From Pythium myriotylum (lineage: Eukaryota; Oomycota; Peronosporomycetes; Pythiales; Pythiaceae), in contig JALJCQ010000015.1 of NCBI GenBank assembly GCA_023091665.1, positions 1,674,001 through 1,738,000 on the forward strand: a stretch of DNA of 64,000 nt. The letters run 5' to 3'. The notes under the pieces were generated by a model, which had not been told where the DNA came from, did not search any database, and was given only the letters and a program-made list of their open reading frames with translations. The position numbers and the translations under genes were made by a program. Below are positions 20,458 through 30,886 of this stretch, in pieces (positions within the stretch are counted from its first letter, which is position 1; every line of letters begins with the position of its first letter).

Positions 20458-20815
20458 TGTTGGAAGGTCGCTTGGTTGGTGGGATGCAAAATGCAAAGTG
20501 AATTGATCGGGACTTAGTTCGCTACTGCTACCTCTAAGCCGTCTGTGTGTGTCCTACGCTACCATAATCAAATGTATATCCTACCTATCGTAAACATATG
20601 CAAACATAAACTGACTTCGTGGATACTTCAACGAAGTCGATGGGTGGCACTGGATTCAAACCAGAACAGACGGAGAATCTTCCACATGTCGAATCTTCCA
20701 CATGTCGAATCTTCCACGGAGAATCTTCTGCAGGAGAATCTTCTACAGCCGAGCTTCAACTGCCGAGCTTCAACTGGAATGATGACGCTGGGTTCGAGGC
20801 GCATCATCTTCAACA
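20458..20815 (-). repeat. Family 1 LTR, 358 bp
   Basis: Lacks one C next to the GAAnnTTC array (AGAACAGACG for AGAACCAGACG), a change shared only with the LTR at 22650. Its U3 end is fused to truncated integrase. Confidence 0.93.
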
Positions 20816-22645
20816 TGGCGGCGTGACGTCGTGCTCGACGCCACGCTTGCGGCAGAACTTGGCAAGTTTGGCCGACTGGTACTCGCCGCCGCCGTCGGTT
20901 CGAAGCACCTTGACTCGACGACCGGTTTGGTTCTCGGCCCAGTTGACGAACTCGACGAACTTGTCGTAGACTTCGTCCTTGGACCGCATGAGGTACAACT
21001 TGCACAGTCGAGACTTGTCGTCGGTGAAGGTGGCGAAGTACTTCATGCCGCCGAAAGTCGGAGTCTTCATAGGGCCGGCCACATCGCTGTACACGACGTC
21101 AAGCAGATTCGCAGACCGCTTGGTCGTGCCCGACTGGAACTTGACGCGAGTCAGCTTGCCGAGTGCACAGCCTTCACAGACCTCCCACTCTTGCACAGAC
21201 CCGATATCGAGTCCGTCGGCGAGGTCCTTCTTGACGATGGCTTCGAGACCGCTGAAGCCGATGTGACCGAGTCGGAGGTGCCACAGGTACGACTTGGACA
21301 TGGCGCGACCTCGTCTTGTACTGGCGGCGTGGGCTGCTTCAATCGACACTGGAGACATGTTGAGCTTGAACAGACCCTTGCCGATTCGAGTGCCGATGGT
21401 CCGCTTGGCGCCTTTCAGCATGACAAAGCAACCGTCCTTGTCGAACGTCACGGGAGCAACGTCCTCCGTGAATCTTCCGACCGAGAACAGGTTGCGGCTG
21501 AGCTTGGGGATATGCCACACGTTGGTGAGCAAACCCTTCTTGACACCGCTTGGAGTCTTCATCGACATGAGAATGTCTCCCACGCCAACCGCTTGGACCG
21601 TGCCATCATCGGCCAGATGCACGTCGACTGGGTCAATCTTCTTGTAGTTCATCATGAACTGCTTGGTTCGCGACATGTGCTGAGTCGCACCCGAGTCGAC
21701 CAACCACGCCGTGGATTGACTCGACTTGCCTTGGGTCTTCCCGACCGAGAACAGGTACTCGCCGGGGTCTTCATCTCGCGCAAGGTTGGCTCGCTGGAAC
21801 CGTTGCCGAGGGTTGCCGTTGCCGTTGCCGTTGCCGCCGGAGTTGCCGTTGCCGTTGCCGTTGCCGTTGTCCTTGACACGCGAGTGGCACTCCGCGGCCC
21901 AATGACCGATCTTGCCGCAGTAGTTGCACGTGCCAGTCTTCTTGACTGCACGGCCCTTGGGCTTCGCGTCACTTGTCATGAACGCTTGGCCAAGCGTGGC
22001 TCCGTCGCCACCTTGCTCCTTGCGCTTCATGTCTTCATGGAGCAGCCGAGACGTCACGAGTTCCCACGTGAGCGCGTCGACACGCGACTCCAACGCCGTG
22101 ATGAGGAACTGGTACGACTCGCTGAGACTGCCGAGAAGCGTGATCACCAAGTCGTCTTCGCTGACCGGAGCGCCGACTGCGTCGAGTTGCTCGGCCAGGG
22201 TCTTGAGCTTGTTGATGTGCGTGAGCACATCGTCACCTTCTTCCATCATGGTCGTGAAGAAACGACGACGAAGAAAGAGCTTGTTGGCAAGGCTCTTCTT
22301 CTCGAAGTGTTCTTCCAGTCTTGACCATGCATCTTGCGCACCACTCGCCGACCGAACCAGCGGGAGCTGCGAGTCTTCCATCGCGAGACAGATCATCGCG
22401 AGCGCCTTGCGAGACTTCTTCTTGAAGAGGGCTCGGTCCGCTTCGGTCTGGCACTGCTCGAGTTTGACCTCTCCACAGACAACTTCCCAGACGTCGCGTT
22501 CTTCGAGCACCATCTGCATCTTGAACTTCCATGTGTGGAAGTTGGTTCCGTCGAACTTGTTGATGCGGGCTGGGGTGGTCGAATCCATGGCGAAGGCTGG
22601 GGAGGCGAAGTCGGTGGAGGCAGAGTCGGCTGGGCTTGGGCTCAT
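20810..22645 (-). CDS. Truncated Copia polyprotein: gag-PR-partial integrase
   Basis: 611 aa, same breakpoint before the catalytic Glu as the copies at 235 and 2428, so this is the same truncated unit at a second place in the array. ATG 22643-22645. Has QTEADRAL and SIEAA. Confidence 0.85.
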   Translation of the reverse strand: MSPSPADSASTDFASPAFAMDSTTPARINKFDGTNFHTWKFKMQMVLEERDVWEVVCGEVKLEQCQTEADRALFKKKSRKALAMICLAMEDSQLPLVRSASGAQDAWSRLEEHFEKKSLANKLFLRRRFFTTMMEEGDDVLTHINKLKTLAEQLDAVGAPVSEDDLVITLLGSLSESYQFLITALESRVDALTWELVTSRLLHEDMKRKEQGGDGATLGQAFMTSDAKPKGRAVKKTGTCNYCGKIGHWAAECHSRVKDNGNGNGNGNSGGNGNGNGNPRQRFQRANLARDEDPGEYLFSVGKTQGKSSQSTAWLVDSGATQHMSRTKQFMMNYKKIDPVDVHLADDGTVQAVGVGDILMSMKTPSGVKKGLLTNVWHIPKLSRNLFSVGRFTEDVAPVTFDKDGCFVMLKGAKRTIGTRIGKGLFKLNMSPVSIEAAHAASTRRGRAMSKSYLWHLRLGHIGFSGLEAIVKKDLADGLDIGSVQEWEVCEGCALGKLTRVKFQSGTTKRSANLLDVVYSDVAGPMKTPTFGGMKYFATFTDDKSRLCKLYLMRSKDEVYDKFVEFVNWAENQTGRRVKVLRTDGGGEYQSAKLAKFCRKRGVEHDVTPPC

Positions 22646-22649
22646 AACC

Positions 22650-23007
22650 TGTTGGAAGGTCGCTTGGTTGGTGGGATGCAAAATGCAAAGTGAATTGATC
22701 GGGACTTAGTTCGCTACTGCTACCTCTAAGCCGTCTGTGTGTGTCCTACGCTACCATAATCAAATGTATGTCCTACCTATCGTAAACATATGCAAACATA
22801 AACTGACTTCGTGGATACTTCAACGAAGTCGATGGGTGGCACTGGATTCAAACCAGAACAGACGGAGAATCTTCCACATGTCGAATCTTCCACATGTCGA
22901 ATCTTCCACGGAGAATCTTCTGCAGGAGAATCTTCTACAGCCGAGCTTCAACTGCCGAGCTTCAACTGGAATGATGACGCTGGGTTCGAGGCGCATCATC
23001 TTCAACA
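22650..23007 (-). repeat. Family 1 LTR, 358 bp
   Basis: Shares the 1-base deletion of the LTR at 20458, which dates the duplication of this truncated unit after that deletion. Confidence 0.93.
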
Positions 23008-24837
23008 TGGCGGCGTGACGTCGTGCTCGACGCCACGCTTGCGGCAGAACTTGGCAAGTTTGGCCGACTGGTACTCGCCGCCGCCGTCGGTTCGAAGCAC
23101 CTTGACTCGACGACCGGTTTGGTTCTCGGCCCAGTTGACGAACTCGACGAACTTGTCGTAGACTTCGTCCTTGGACCGCATGAGGTACAACTTGCACAGT
23201 CGAGACTTGTCGTCGGTGAAGGTGGCGAAGTACTTCATGCCGCCGAAAGTCGGAGTCTTCATAGGGCCGGCCACATCGCTGTACACGACGTCAAGCAGAT
23301 TCGCAGACCGCTTGGTCGTGCCCGACTGGAACTTGACGCGAGTCAGCTTGCCGAGTGCACAGCCTTCACAGACCTCCCACTCTTGCACAGACCCGATATC
23401 GAGTCCGTCGGCGAGGTCCTTCTTGACGATGGCTTCGAGACCGCTGAAGCCGATGTGACCGAGTCGGAGGTGCCACAGGTACGACTTGGACATGGCGCGA
23501 CCTCGTCTTGTACTGGCGGCGTGGGCTGCTTCAATCGACACTGGAGACATGTTGAGCTTGAACAGACCCTTGCCGATTCGAGTGCCGATGGTCCGCTTGG
23601 CGCCTTTCAGCATGACAAAGCAACCGTCCTTGTCGAACGTCACGGGAGCAACGTCCTCCGTGAATCTTCCGACCGAGAACAGGTTGCGGCTGAGCTTGGG
23701 GATATGCCACACGTTGGTGAGCAAACCCTTCTTGACACCGCTTGGAGTCTTCATCGACATGAGAATGTCTCCCACGCCAACCGCTTGGACCGTGCCATCA
23801 TCGGCCAGATGCACGTCGACTGGGTCAATCTTCTTGTAGTTCATCATGAACTGCTTGGTTCGCGACATGTGCTGAGTCGCACCCGAGTCGACCAACCACG
23901 CCGTGGATTGACTCGACTTGCCTTGGGTCTTCCCGACCGAGAACAGGTACTCGCCGGGGTCTTCATCTCGCGCAAGGTTGGCTCGCTGGAACCGTTGCCG
24001 AGGGTTGCCGTTGCCGTTGCCGTTGCCGCCGGAGTTGCCGTTGCCGTTGCCGTTGCCGTTGTCCTTGACACGCGAGTGGCACTCCGCGGCCCAATGACCG
24101 ATCTTGCCGCAGTAGTTGCACGTGCCAGTCTTCTTGACTGCACGGCCCTTGGGCTTCGCGTCACTTGTCATGAACGCTTGGCCAAGCGTGGCTCCGTCGC
24201 CACCTTGCTCCTTGCGCTTCATGTCTTCATGGAGCAGCCGAGACGTCACGAGTTCCCACGTGAGCGCGTCGACACGCGACTCCAACGCCGTGATGAGGAA
24301 CTGGTACGACTCGCTGAGACTGCCGAGAAGCGTGATCACCAAGTCGTCTTCGCTGACCGGAGCGCCGACTGCGTCGAGTTGCTCCGCCAGGGTCTTGAGC
24401 TTGTTGATGTGCGTGAGCACATCGTCACCTTCTTCCATCATGGTCGTGAAGAAACGACGACGAAGAAAGAGCTTGTTGGCAAGGCTCTTCTTCTCGAAGT
24501 GTTCTTCCAGTCTTGACCATGCATCTTGCGCACCACTCGCCGACCGAACCAGCGGGAGCTGCGAGTCTTCCATCGCGAGACAGATCATCGCGAGCGCCTT
24601 GCGAGACTTCTTCTTGAAGAGGGCTCGGTCCGCGTCGGTCTGGCACTGCTCGAGTTTGACCTCTCCACAGACAACTTCCCAGACGTCGCGTTCTTCGAGC
24701 ACCATCTGCATCTTGAACTTCCATGTGTGGAAGTTGGTTCCGTCGAACTTGTTGATGCGGGCTGGGGTGGTCGAATCCATGGCGAAGGCTGGGGAGGCGA
24801 AGTCGGTGGAGGCAGAGTCGGCTGGGCTTGGGCTCAT
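23002..24837 (-). CDS. Truncated Copia polyprotein: gag-PR-partial integrase
   Basis: 611 aa, the fourth copy of this truncated form. It has QTDADRAL, unlike the other three (QTEADRAL), so its gag start derives from, or was converted by, the full-length/composite lineage. Confidence 0.85.
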   Translation of the reverse strand: MSPSPADSASTDFASPAFAMDSTTPARINKFDGTNFHTWKFKMQMVLEERDVWEVVCGEVKLEQCQTDADRALFKKKSRKALAMICLAMEDSQLPLVRSASGAQDAWSRLEEHFEKKSLANKLFLRRRFFTTMMEEGDDVLTHINKLKTLAEQLDAVGAPVSEDDLVITLLGSLSESYQFLITALESRVDALTWELVTSRLLHEDMKRKEQGGDGATLGQAFMTSDAKPKGRAVKKTGTCNYCGKIGHWAAECHSRVKDNGNGNGNGNSGGNGNGNGNPRQRFQRANLARDEDPGEYLFSVGKTQGKSSQSTAWLVDSGATQHMSRTKQFMMNYKKIDPVDVHLADDGTVQAVGVGDILMSMKTPSGVKKGLLTNVWHIPKLSRNLFSVGRFTEDVAPVTFDKDGCFVMLKGAKRTIGTRIGKGLFKLNMSPVSIEAAHAASTRRGRAMSKSYLWHLRLGHIGFSGLEAIVKKDLADGLDIGSVQEWEVCEGCALGKLTRVKFQSGTTKRSANLLDVVYSDVAGPMKTPTFGGMKYFATFTDDKSRLCKLYLMRSKDEVYDKFVEFVNWAENQTGRRVKVLRTDGGGEYQSAKLAKFCRKRGVEHDVTPPC

Positions 24838-24841
24838 AACC

Positions 24842-25200
24842 TGTTGGAAGGTCGCTTGGTTGGTGGGATGCAAAATGCAAAGTGAATTGATCGGGACTTA
24901 GTTCGCTACTGCTACCTCTAAGCCGTCTGTGTGTGTCCTACGCTACCATAATCAAATGTATGTCCTACCTATCGTAAACATATGCAAACATAAACTGACT
25001 TCGTGGATACTTCAACGAAGTCGATGGGTGGCACTGGATTCAAACCAGAACCAGACGGAGAATCTTCCACATGTCGAATCTTCCACATGTCGAATCTTCC
25101 ACGGAGAATCTTCTGCAGGAGAATCTTCTACAGCCGAGCTTCAACTGCCGAGCTTCAACTGGAATGATGACGCTGGGTTCGAGGCGCATCATCTTCAACA
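24842..25200 (-). repeat. Family 1 LTR, 359 bp
   Basis: 5' LTR of the truncated copy on its left and 3' LTR (with polypurine tract) of the full-length element on its right. Confidence 0.95.
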
Positions 25201-28200
25201 CTCCCCCTCGACTCGACTGCGTCTTGGACACCGAGCTTGGTGCGGAGCACGTCGAACTGGACAGTGGGGATCGGCTTGGTCATGATGTCGGCAAGCATGT
25301 CTTGGGTCGGGCAATACTGCAGACACACTTGACCGTCCTCGACCTTCTCGCGAACGAAGTGGTAGCGAATGTCGATGTGCTTGGTGCGCTTGTGGAACTC
25401 GGGGTTCTTGGCCAACGCGATGGCCCCTTGGTTGTCTTCGTACACCGTGAGCGCTTGGTCACTTGCAACTTCGCCGAGTTCGCACAGGAACGCCTTGAGC
25501 CACACGGCTTCTTGGATCGCTTCCGATAGAGCCATGTACTCTGCTTCGGTCGAGGAGAGGGCGACAGTTCGCTGCTTCTTGCTGCGCCAGCTGATGCATC
25601 CGCCGTTGAGCATGAACACGTAGCCGCTGGTGCTTCGACGTGACTCGATGTCGCCAGCCCAGTCGGCGTCGGAGTAGCCGACCAGTCTTCCGTCGTTCGA
25701 TGCCGAGAACTGCAGGCCGTAGGTCGGAGTCGCTTGCAGATACCGGAGCACACGCTTGAGAGCTTGCCAATGTGTTGGACACGGGTCCGCGGCGAACTGG
25801 CTGAGTGTGCCGACTGCCGCTGCGAGGTCTGGTCGAGTGCCGACCATGAGGTACATGAGTGCGCCGACTGCACTTCGGTACGGCACGTTCTTCATGGTGT
25901 CTTCGTGCTTGCAACCACCTTCACACATGGCCTTGGTCAGCTTGAGTCCGGGGTCTTGAGGGGTCCTCACTGGTTTGCAGTCTTGCATGCCGAACTTGGT
26001 CAGGATCGACTGCAAGAACTTGGTCTGCCGCATGGTCACGTCGCCGGACTTGGGGTCTTGATCAACTTCCATGCCGAGGCAGTACTTGAGTTCGCCGAGG
26101 TCGGACATCTCGAAGCGTTCGCTGAGTGCACGCTTGGTCGCCGTGAGCAACTCGAGGCTGTTGCAGGCGAGGATGAGGTCGTCGACGTAGATCACCACGA
26201 AGATCATCGCTGAGCCGCTCCGCTTGACGTACACGCAGTGGTCCATCTCGCACTTGGTGAAGCCGACCTTGCGCATGAAGGCGTCGATGGTCTGGTTCCA
26301 CATGCGTGGCGACTGCTTGAGACCGTAGAGCGAGCGCTTGAGCTTGCACACGTAGTCGGGGTGGCGCTGGTCGACGAAGCCTTCGGGCTGCTTCATGTAG
26401 ATTTCTTCGTCGAGGTTGCCGTTCAGGAACGCCGTCTTGACATCCATCTGATGGATCATGAGCTTGTGTCGAGCGGCGATGCTGAGGATGGTGCGGATCG
26501 ACGTGAACTTGGCGACGGGTGCGAATGTCTCTTCGAAGTCGATGCCGTACTTCTGCAGGAACCCCTTGGCAACGAGTCGAGCCTTGTACCGCTCGACGAG
26601 TCCTTCGGCGGTTTCCTTGACCTTGAACACCCACTTGCTGGTGATGGCCTTGCGTCCGGCTGGCAAAGGGACTAGGTCCCAGGTCTCGTTCTTCTTGAGC
26701 GACTCGAGCTCGGAGTCGCAGGCTTCCTTCCAGTTGCTGGCGTCGTCGGATTCCATCGCCGACTTGAACGATGTCGGCAACTCTCCCCCTGAATTCACGA
26801 CGAGAGCAAACTCTTCGAGATCGTAATCTTGATCTTCTCCCCCTTGTTCTTGCACGTCTTCGCCTTCTTCGTCTTCATCTTCTACGCCTTCCTCTTCGAT
26901 CGACGTGAGCAGTGCAGACAGATCTTCGAGCGATGTCCTTGGACCTTGCGTGGGTGGTGGAGCCGCACCACTTGTGCGACCAACACGTCCGTAGCGCTTC
27001 TCAACTGGCGGTTCAGCCAGGTTCTCGAGCGAGTGCGTGCGAGAGTGGCGCTTGGACCCTGGTGCGTAGTCGACATTCGGCTGCTGGGCCGATGCTGGTG
27101 CTGCTGGACGCTGCGACCGCTGGCCCTGTTGCCACTCCGGTCGCTCGTAGCTGCGCTGACTTGGTGCTGGTGAGGCTGGCTGCTCACCCATGTCTTCATC
27201 ATCTTGATTGTCGGTTGCTTCATCTTGATCCTCATCATCTTCATCGTCGCGGAACTCGACGGACTTGCTCCAGGGTTCTTCGCGCTTGCCATCGTCGAAT
27301 GTGTCTTCCATGAACTGCGCGTCTCGACTGATGACGATCCGGCCGGTTGCGATTTCTTCAAACCGATACGCCTTCTCGTGGTCCGAGTAGCCGAGGAACC
27401 GACACAAGATGGCTCGGGCGTCGAACTTCGACCGCTTCTCCTTGGGCACGTGGACGTACGCATGGCAGCCGAACACCTTGAAGTTGGCGAGCAAGGGCTT
27501 CTTCCCGTACCATTCTTCGTACGGCGACTTGTACAAGTCTTGAGCGCGGGTCGGAAGTCGGTTGCGAACTTCGACTGCAGTCATGACGGCTTCGCCCCAG
27601 TACTCGTCGGACAAGTTGGCATGGTGGAGCTTGCAACGACCACACTCACCGATGGTTCGGTTCATGCGCTCCGCCACACCGTTCAACTGAGGCGTGTATG
27701 GCGGCGTGACGTCGTGCTCGATGCCACGCTTGCGGCAGAACTTGGCAAGCTTGGCCGACTGGTACTCGCCGCCGCCGTCGGTTCGAAGCACCTTGACTCG
27801 ACGACCGGTTTGGTTCTCGGCCCAGTTGACGAACTCGACGAACTTGTCGTAGACTTCGTCCTTGGACCGCATGAGGTACAACTTGCACAGTCGAGACTTG
27901 TCGTCGGTGAAGGTGGCAAAGTACTTCATGCCGCCGAAAGTCGGAGTCTTCATGGGGCCGGCCACATCGCTGTACACGACGTCAAGCAGATTCGCAGACC
28001 GCTTGGTCGTGCCCGACTGGAACTTGACGCGAGTCAGCTTGCCGAGTGCACAGCCTTCACAGACCTCCCACTCTTGCACAGACCCGATATCGAGTCCGTC
28101 GGCGAGGTCCTTCTTGACGATGGCTTCGAGACCGCTGAAGCCGATGTGACCGAGTCGGAGGTGCCACAGGTACGACTTGGACATGGCGCGACCTCGTCTT

Positions 28201-29528
28201 GTACTGGCGGCGTGGGCTGCTTCAGTCGACACTGGAGACATGTTGAGCTTGAACAGACCCTTGCCGATTCGAGTGCCGATGGTCCGCTTGGCGCCTTTCA
28301 GCATGACAAAGCAACCGTCCTTGTCGAACGTCACGGGAGCAACGTCCTCCGTGAATCTTCCGACCGAGAACAGGTTGCGGCTGAGCTTGGGGATATGCCA
28401 CACGTTGGTGAGCAAACCCTTCTTGACACCGCTTGGAGTCTTCATCGACATGAGAATGTCTCCCACGCCAACCGCTTGGACCGTGCCATCATCGGCCAGA
28501 TGCACGTCGACTGGGTCAATCTTCTTGTAGTTCATCATGAACTGCTTGGTTCGCGACATGTGCTGAGTCGCACCCGAGTCGACCAACCACGCCGTGGATT
28601 GACTCGACTTGCCTTGGGTCTTCCCGACCGAGAACAGGTACTCGCCGGGGTCTTCATCTCGCGCAAGGTTGGCTCGCTGGAACCGTTGCCGAGGGTTGCC
28701 GTTGCCGTTGCCGTTGCCGCCGGAGTTGCCGTTGCCGTTGCCGTTGCCGTTGTCCTTGACACGCGAGTGGCACTCCGCGGCCCAATGACCGATCTTGCCG
28801 CAGTAGTTGCACGTGCCAGTCTTCTTGACTGCATGGCCCTTGGGCTTCGCGTCACTTGTCATGAACGCTTGGCCAAGCGTGGCTCCGTCGCCACCTTGCT
28901 CCTTGCGCTTCATGTCTTCATGGAGCAGCCGAGACGTCACGAGTTCCCACGTGAGCGCGTCGACACGCGACTCCAACGCCGTGATGAGGAACTGGTACGA
29001 CTCGCTGAGACTGCCGAGAAGCGTGATCACCAAGTCGTCTTCGCTGACCGGAGCGCCGACTGCGTCGAGTTGCTCCGCCAGGGTCTTGAGCTTGTTGATG
29101 TGCGTGAGCACATCGTCACCTTCTCCCATCATGGTCGTGAAGAAACGACGACGAAGAAAGAGCTTGTTGGCAAGGCTCTTCTTCTCGAAGTGTTCTTCCA
29201 GTCTTGACCATGCATCTTGCGCACCACTCGCCGACCGAACCAGCGGGAGCTGCGAGTCTTCCATCGCGAGACAGATCATCGCGAGCGCCTTGCGAGACTT
29301 CTTCTTGAAGAGGGCTCGGTCCGCGTCGGTCTGGCACTGCTCGAGTTTGACCTCTCCACAGACAACTTCCCAGACGTCGCGTTCTTCGAGCACCATCTGC
29401 ATCTTGAACTTCCATGTGTGGGAGTTGGTTCCGTCGAACTTGTTGATGCGAGCTGGGGTGGTCGAATCCATGGCGAAGGCTGGGGAGGCGAAGTCGGTGG
29501 AGGCAGAGTCGGCTGGGCTTGGGCTCAT
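25155..29528 (-). CDS. gag-pol: Copia gag-pol polyprotein, intact
   Basis: 1,457 aa, open, all catalytic residues present as in 4581-8954. A distinguishing change is PKGHAVKK for PKGRAVKK just before the zinc knuckle, a conservative basic position. It also has ASTRRG. Potentially active. Confidence 0.95.
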   Translation of the reverse strand: MSPSPADSASTDFASPAFAMDSTTPARINKFDGTNSHTWKFKMQMVLEERDVWEVVCGEVKLEQCQTDADRALFKKKSRKALAMICLAMEDSQLPLVRSASGAQDAWSRLEEHFEKKSLANKLFLRRRFFTTMMGEGDDVLTHINKLKTLAEQLDAVGAPVSEDDLVITLLGSLSESYQFLITALESRVDALTWELVTSRLLHEDMKRKEQGGDGATLGQAFMTSDAKPKGHAVKKTGTCNYCGKIGHWAAECHSRVKDNGNGNGNGNSGGNGNGNGNPRQRFQRANLARDEDPGEYLFSVGKTQGKSSQSTAWLVDSGATQHMSRTKQFMMNYKKIDPVDVHLADDGTVQAVGVGDILMSMKTPSGVKKGLLTNVWHIPKLSRNLFSVGRFTEDVAPVTFDKDGCFVMLKGAKRTIGTRIGKGLFKLNMSPVSTEAAHAASTRRGRAMSKSYLWHLRLGHIGFSGLEAIVKKDLADGLDIGSVQEWEVCEGCALGKLTRVKFQSGTTKRSANLLDVVYSDVAGPMKTPTFGGMKYFATFTDDKSRLCKLYLMRSKDEVYDKFVEFVNWAENQTGRRVKVLRTDGGGEYQSAKLAKFCRKRGIEHDVTPPYTPQLNGVAERMNRTIGECGRCKLHHANLSDEYWGEAVMTAVEVRNRLPTRAQDLYKSPYEEWYGKKPLLANFKVFGCHAYVHVPKEKRSKFDARAILCRFLGYSDHEKAYRFEEIATGRIVISRDAQFMEDTFDDGKREEPWSKSVEFRDDEDDEDQDEATDNQDDEDMGEQPASPAPSQRSYERPEWQQGQRSQRPAAPASAQQPNVDYAPGSKRHSRTHSLENLAEPPVEKRYGRVGRTSGAAPPPTQGPRTSLEDLSALLTSIEEEGVEDEDEEGEDVQEQGGEDQDYDLEEFALVVNSGGELPTSFKSAMESDDASNWKEACDSELESLKKNETWDLVPLPAGRKAITSKWVFKVKETAEGLVERYKARLVAKGFLQKYGIDFEETFAPVAKFTSIRTILSIAARHKLMIHQMDVKTAFLNGNLDEEIYMKQPEGFVDQRHPDYVCKLKRSLYGLKQSPRMWNQTIDAFMRKVGFTKCEMDHCVYVKRSGSAMIFVVIYVDDLILACNSLELLTATKRALSERFEMSDLGELKYCLGMEVDQDPKSGDVTMRQTKFLQSILTKFGMQDCKPVRTPQDPGLKLTKAMCEGGCKHEDTMKNVPYRSAVGALMYLMVGTRPDLAAAVGTLSQFAADPCPTHWQALKRVLRYLQATPTYGLQFSASNDGRLVGYSDADWAGDIESRRSTSGYVFMLNGGCISWRSKKQRTVALSSTEAEYMALSEAIQEAVWLKAFLCELGEVASDQALTVYEDNQGAIALAKNPEFHKRTKHIDIRYHFVREKVEDGQVCLQYCPTQDMLADIMTKPIPTVQFDVLRTKLGVQDAVESRGSVEDDAPRTQRHHSS
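25201..25209 (-). other. Polypurine tract
   Basis: GAGGGGGAG on the minus strand next to the U3 end at 25200. Confidence 0.85.
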
Positions 29529-29532
29529 AACC
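29521..29532 (-). other. Primer-binding site
   Basis: GGTTATGAGCCC (minus strand) abutting the LTR at 29533; contains the gag ATG at 29526-29528. Confidence 0.8.
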
Positions 29533-29891
29533 TGTTGGAAGGTCGCTTGGTTGGTGGGATGCAAAATGCAAAGTGAATTGATCGGGACTTAGTTCGCTAC
29601 TGCTACCTCTAAGCCGTCTGTGTGTGTCCTACGCTACCATAATCAAATGTATGTCCTACCTATCGTAAACATATGCAAACATAAACTGACTTCGTGGATA
29701 CTTCAACGAAGTCGATGGGTGGCACTGGATTCAAACCAGAACCAGACGGAGAATCTTCCACATGTCGAATCTTCCACATGTCGAATCTTCCACGGAGAAT
29801 CTTCTGCAGGAGAATCTTCTACAGCCGAGCTTCAACTGCCGAGCTTCAACTGGAATGATGACGCTGGGTTCGAGGCGCATCATCTTCAACA
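29533..29891 (-). repeat. Family 1 LTR, 359 bp
   Basis: 5' LTR of the full-length element; U3 end fused to an inverted RNase H fragment at exactly the base seen at 13976/13977. Confidence 0.94.
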
Positions 29892-29892
29892 T

Positions 29893-30573
29893 CGACCAGA
29901 CCTCGCAGCGGCAGTCGGCACACTCAGCCAGTTCGCCGCGGACCCGTGTCCAACACATTGGCAAGCTCTCAAGCGTGTGCTCCGGTATCTGCAAGCGACT
30001 CCGACCTACGGCCTGCAGTTCTCGGCATCGAACGACGGAAGACTGGTCGGCTACTCCGACGCCGACTGGGCTGGCGACATCGAGTCACGTCGAAGCACCA
30101 GCGGCTACGTGTTCATGCTCAACGGCGGATGCATCAGCTGGCGCAGCAAGAAGCAGCGAACTGTCGCCCTCTCCTCGACCGAAGCAGAGTACATGGCTCT
30201 ATCGGAAGCGATCCAAGAAGCCGTGTGGCTCAAGGCGTTCCTGTGCGAACTCGGCGAAGTTGCAAGTGACCAAGCGCTCACGGTGTACGAAGACAACCAA
30301 GGGGCCATCGCGTTGGCCAAGAACCCCGAGTTCCACAAGCGCACCAAGCACATCGACATTCGCTACCACTTCGTTCGCGAGAAGGTCGAGGACGGTCAAG
30401 TGTGTCTGCAGTATTGCCCGACCCAAGACATGCTTGCCGACATCATGACCAAGCCGATCCCCACTGTCCAGTTCGACGTGCTCCGCACCAAGCTTGGTGT
30501 TCAAGACGCAGTCGAGTCGAGGGGGAGTGTTGAAGATGATGCGCCTCGAACCCAGCGTCATCATTCCAGTTGA
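29893..30573 (+). pseudogene. RT tail and RNase H fragment, plus strand
   Basis: 226 codons, RNase H triad intact, identical left breakpoint to the copy at 13978. Ends in the LTR at 30528. Confidence 0.85.
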
Positions 30574-30886
30574 AGCTCGGCAGTTGAAGCTCGGCTGTAG
30601 AAGATTCTCCTGCAGAAGATTCTCCGTGGAAGATTCGACATGTGGAAGATTCGACATGTGGAAGATTCTCCGTCTGGTTCTGGTTTGAATCCAGTGCCAC
30701 CCATCGACTTCGTTGAAGTATCCACGAAGTCAGTTTATGTTTGCATATGTTTACGATAGGTAGGACATACATTTGATTATGGTAGCGTAGGACACACACA
30801 GACGGCTTAGAGGTAGCAGTAGCGAACTAAGCCCCGATCAATTCACTTTGCATTTTGCATCCCACCAACCAAGCGACCTTCCAACA
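30528..30886 (+). repeat. Family 1 LTR, 359 bp, plus orientation
   Basis: U5 end fused to inverted pol (AGCCGAAC). Shares the AAGCCCC variant near its 3' end with the LTRs at 14613, 33948, 37368 and 40776. Confidence 0.93.

Larger units (their letters stand above)
241..20815. repeat. Higher-order repeat, copy 1 (2 truncated + 2 full + 2 composite Copia units)
   Basis: This block holds, in order, two 2,193-bp truncated units (gag-PR-partial IN plus LTR), two 4,675-bp full-length units and two composite inverted units of about 3.42 kb. The same order restarts at 20816 with the same three kinds of unit. Unit boundaries are exact LTR ends. Single-base variants are shared by neighbours across the boundary: the copies at 18348, 20810 and 23002 all carry SIEAA where others have STEAA. 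This suggests local homogenisation. A tandem of tandems like this resembles satellite higher-order repeats, but built from a retrotransposon. Confidence 0.85.
13977..20815. repeat. Two tandem composite inverted units (about 3.42 kb each)
   Basis: Units 13977-17396 and 17397-20815. Each reads: end of RT and RNase H on (+), polypurine tract, LTR (+), then gag-PR-IN on (-) from about residue 687 back to the PBS, then LTR (-). Joins are LTR U3 end to RNase H start, and LTR U5 end to inverted pol. Residues 688-1231 of the polyprotein (about 1.6 kb) are absent from the unit. Confidence 0.9.
24842..29891 (-). mobile_element. Full-length family 1 Copia retrotransposon, 5,050 bp
   Basis: LTR 24842-25200, internal 25201-29532, LTR 29533-29891, both LTRs 359 bp with five GAAnnTTC sites. 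The only full-length element of the second higher-order repeat. Confidence 0.92.
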
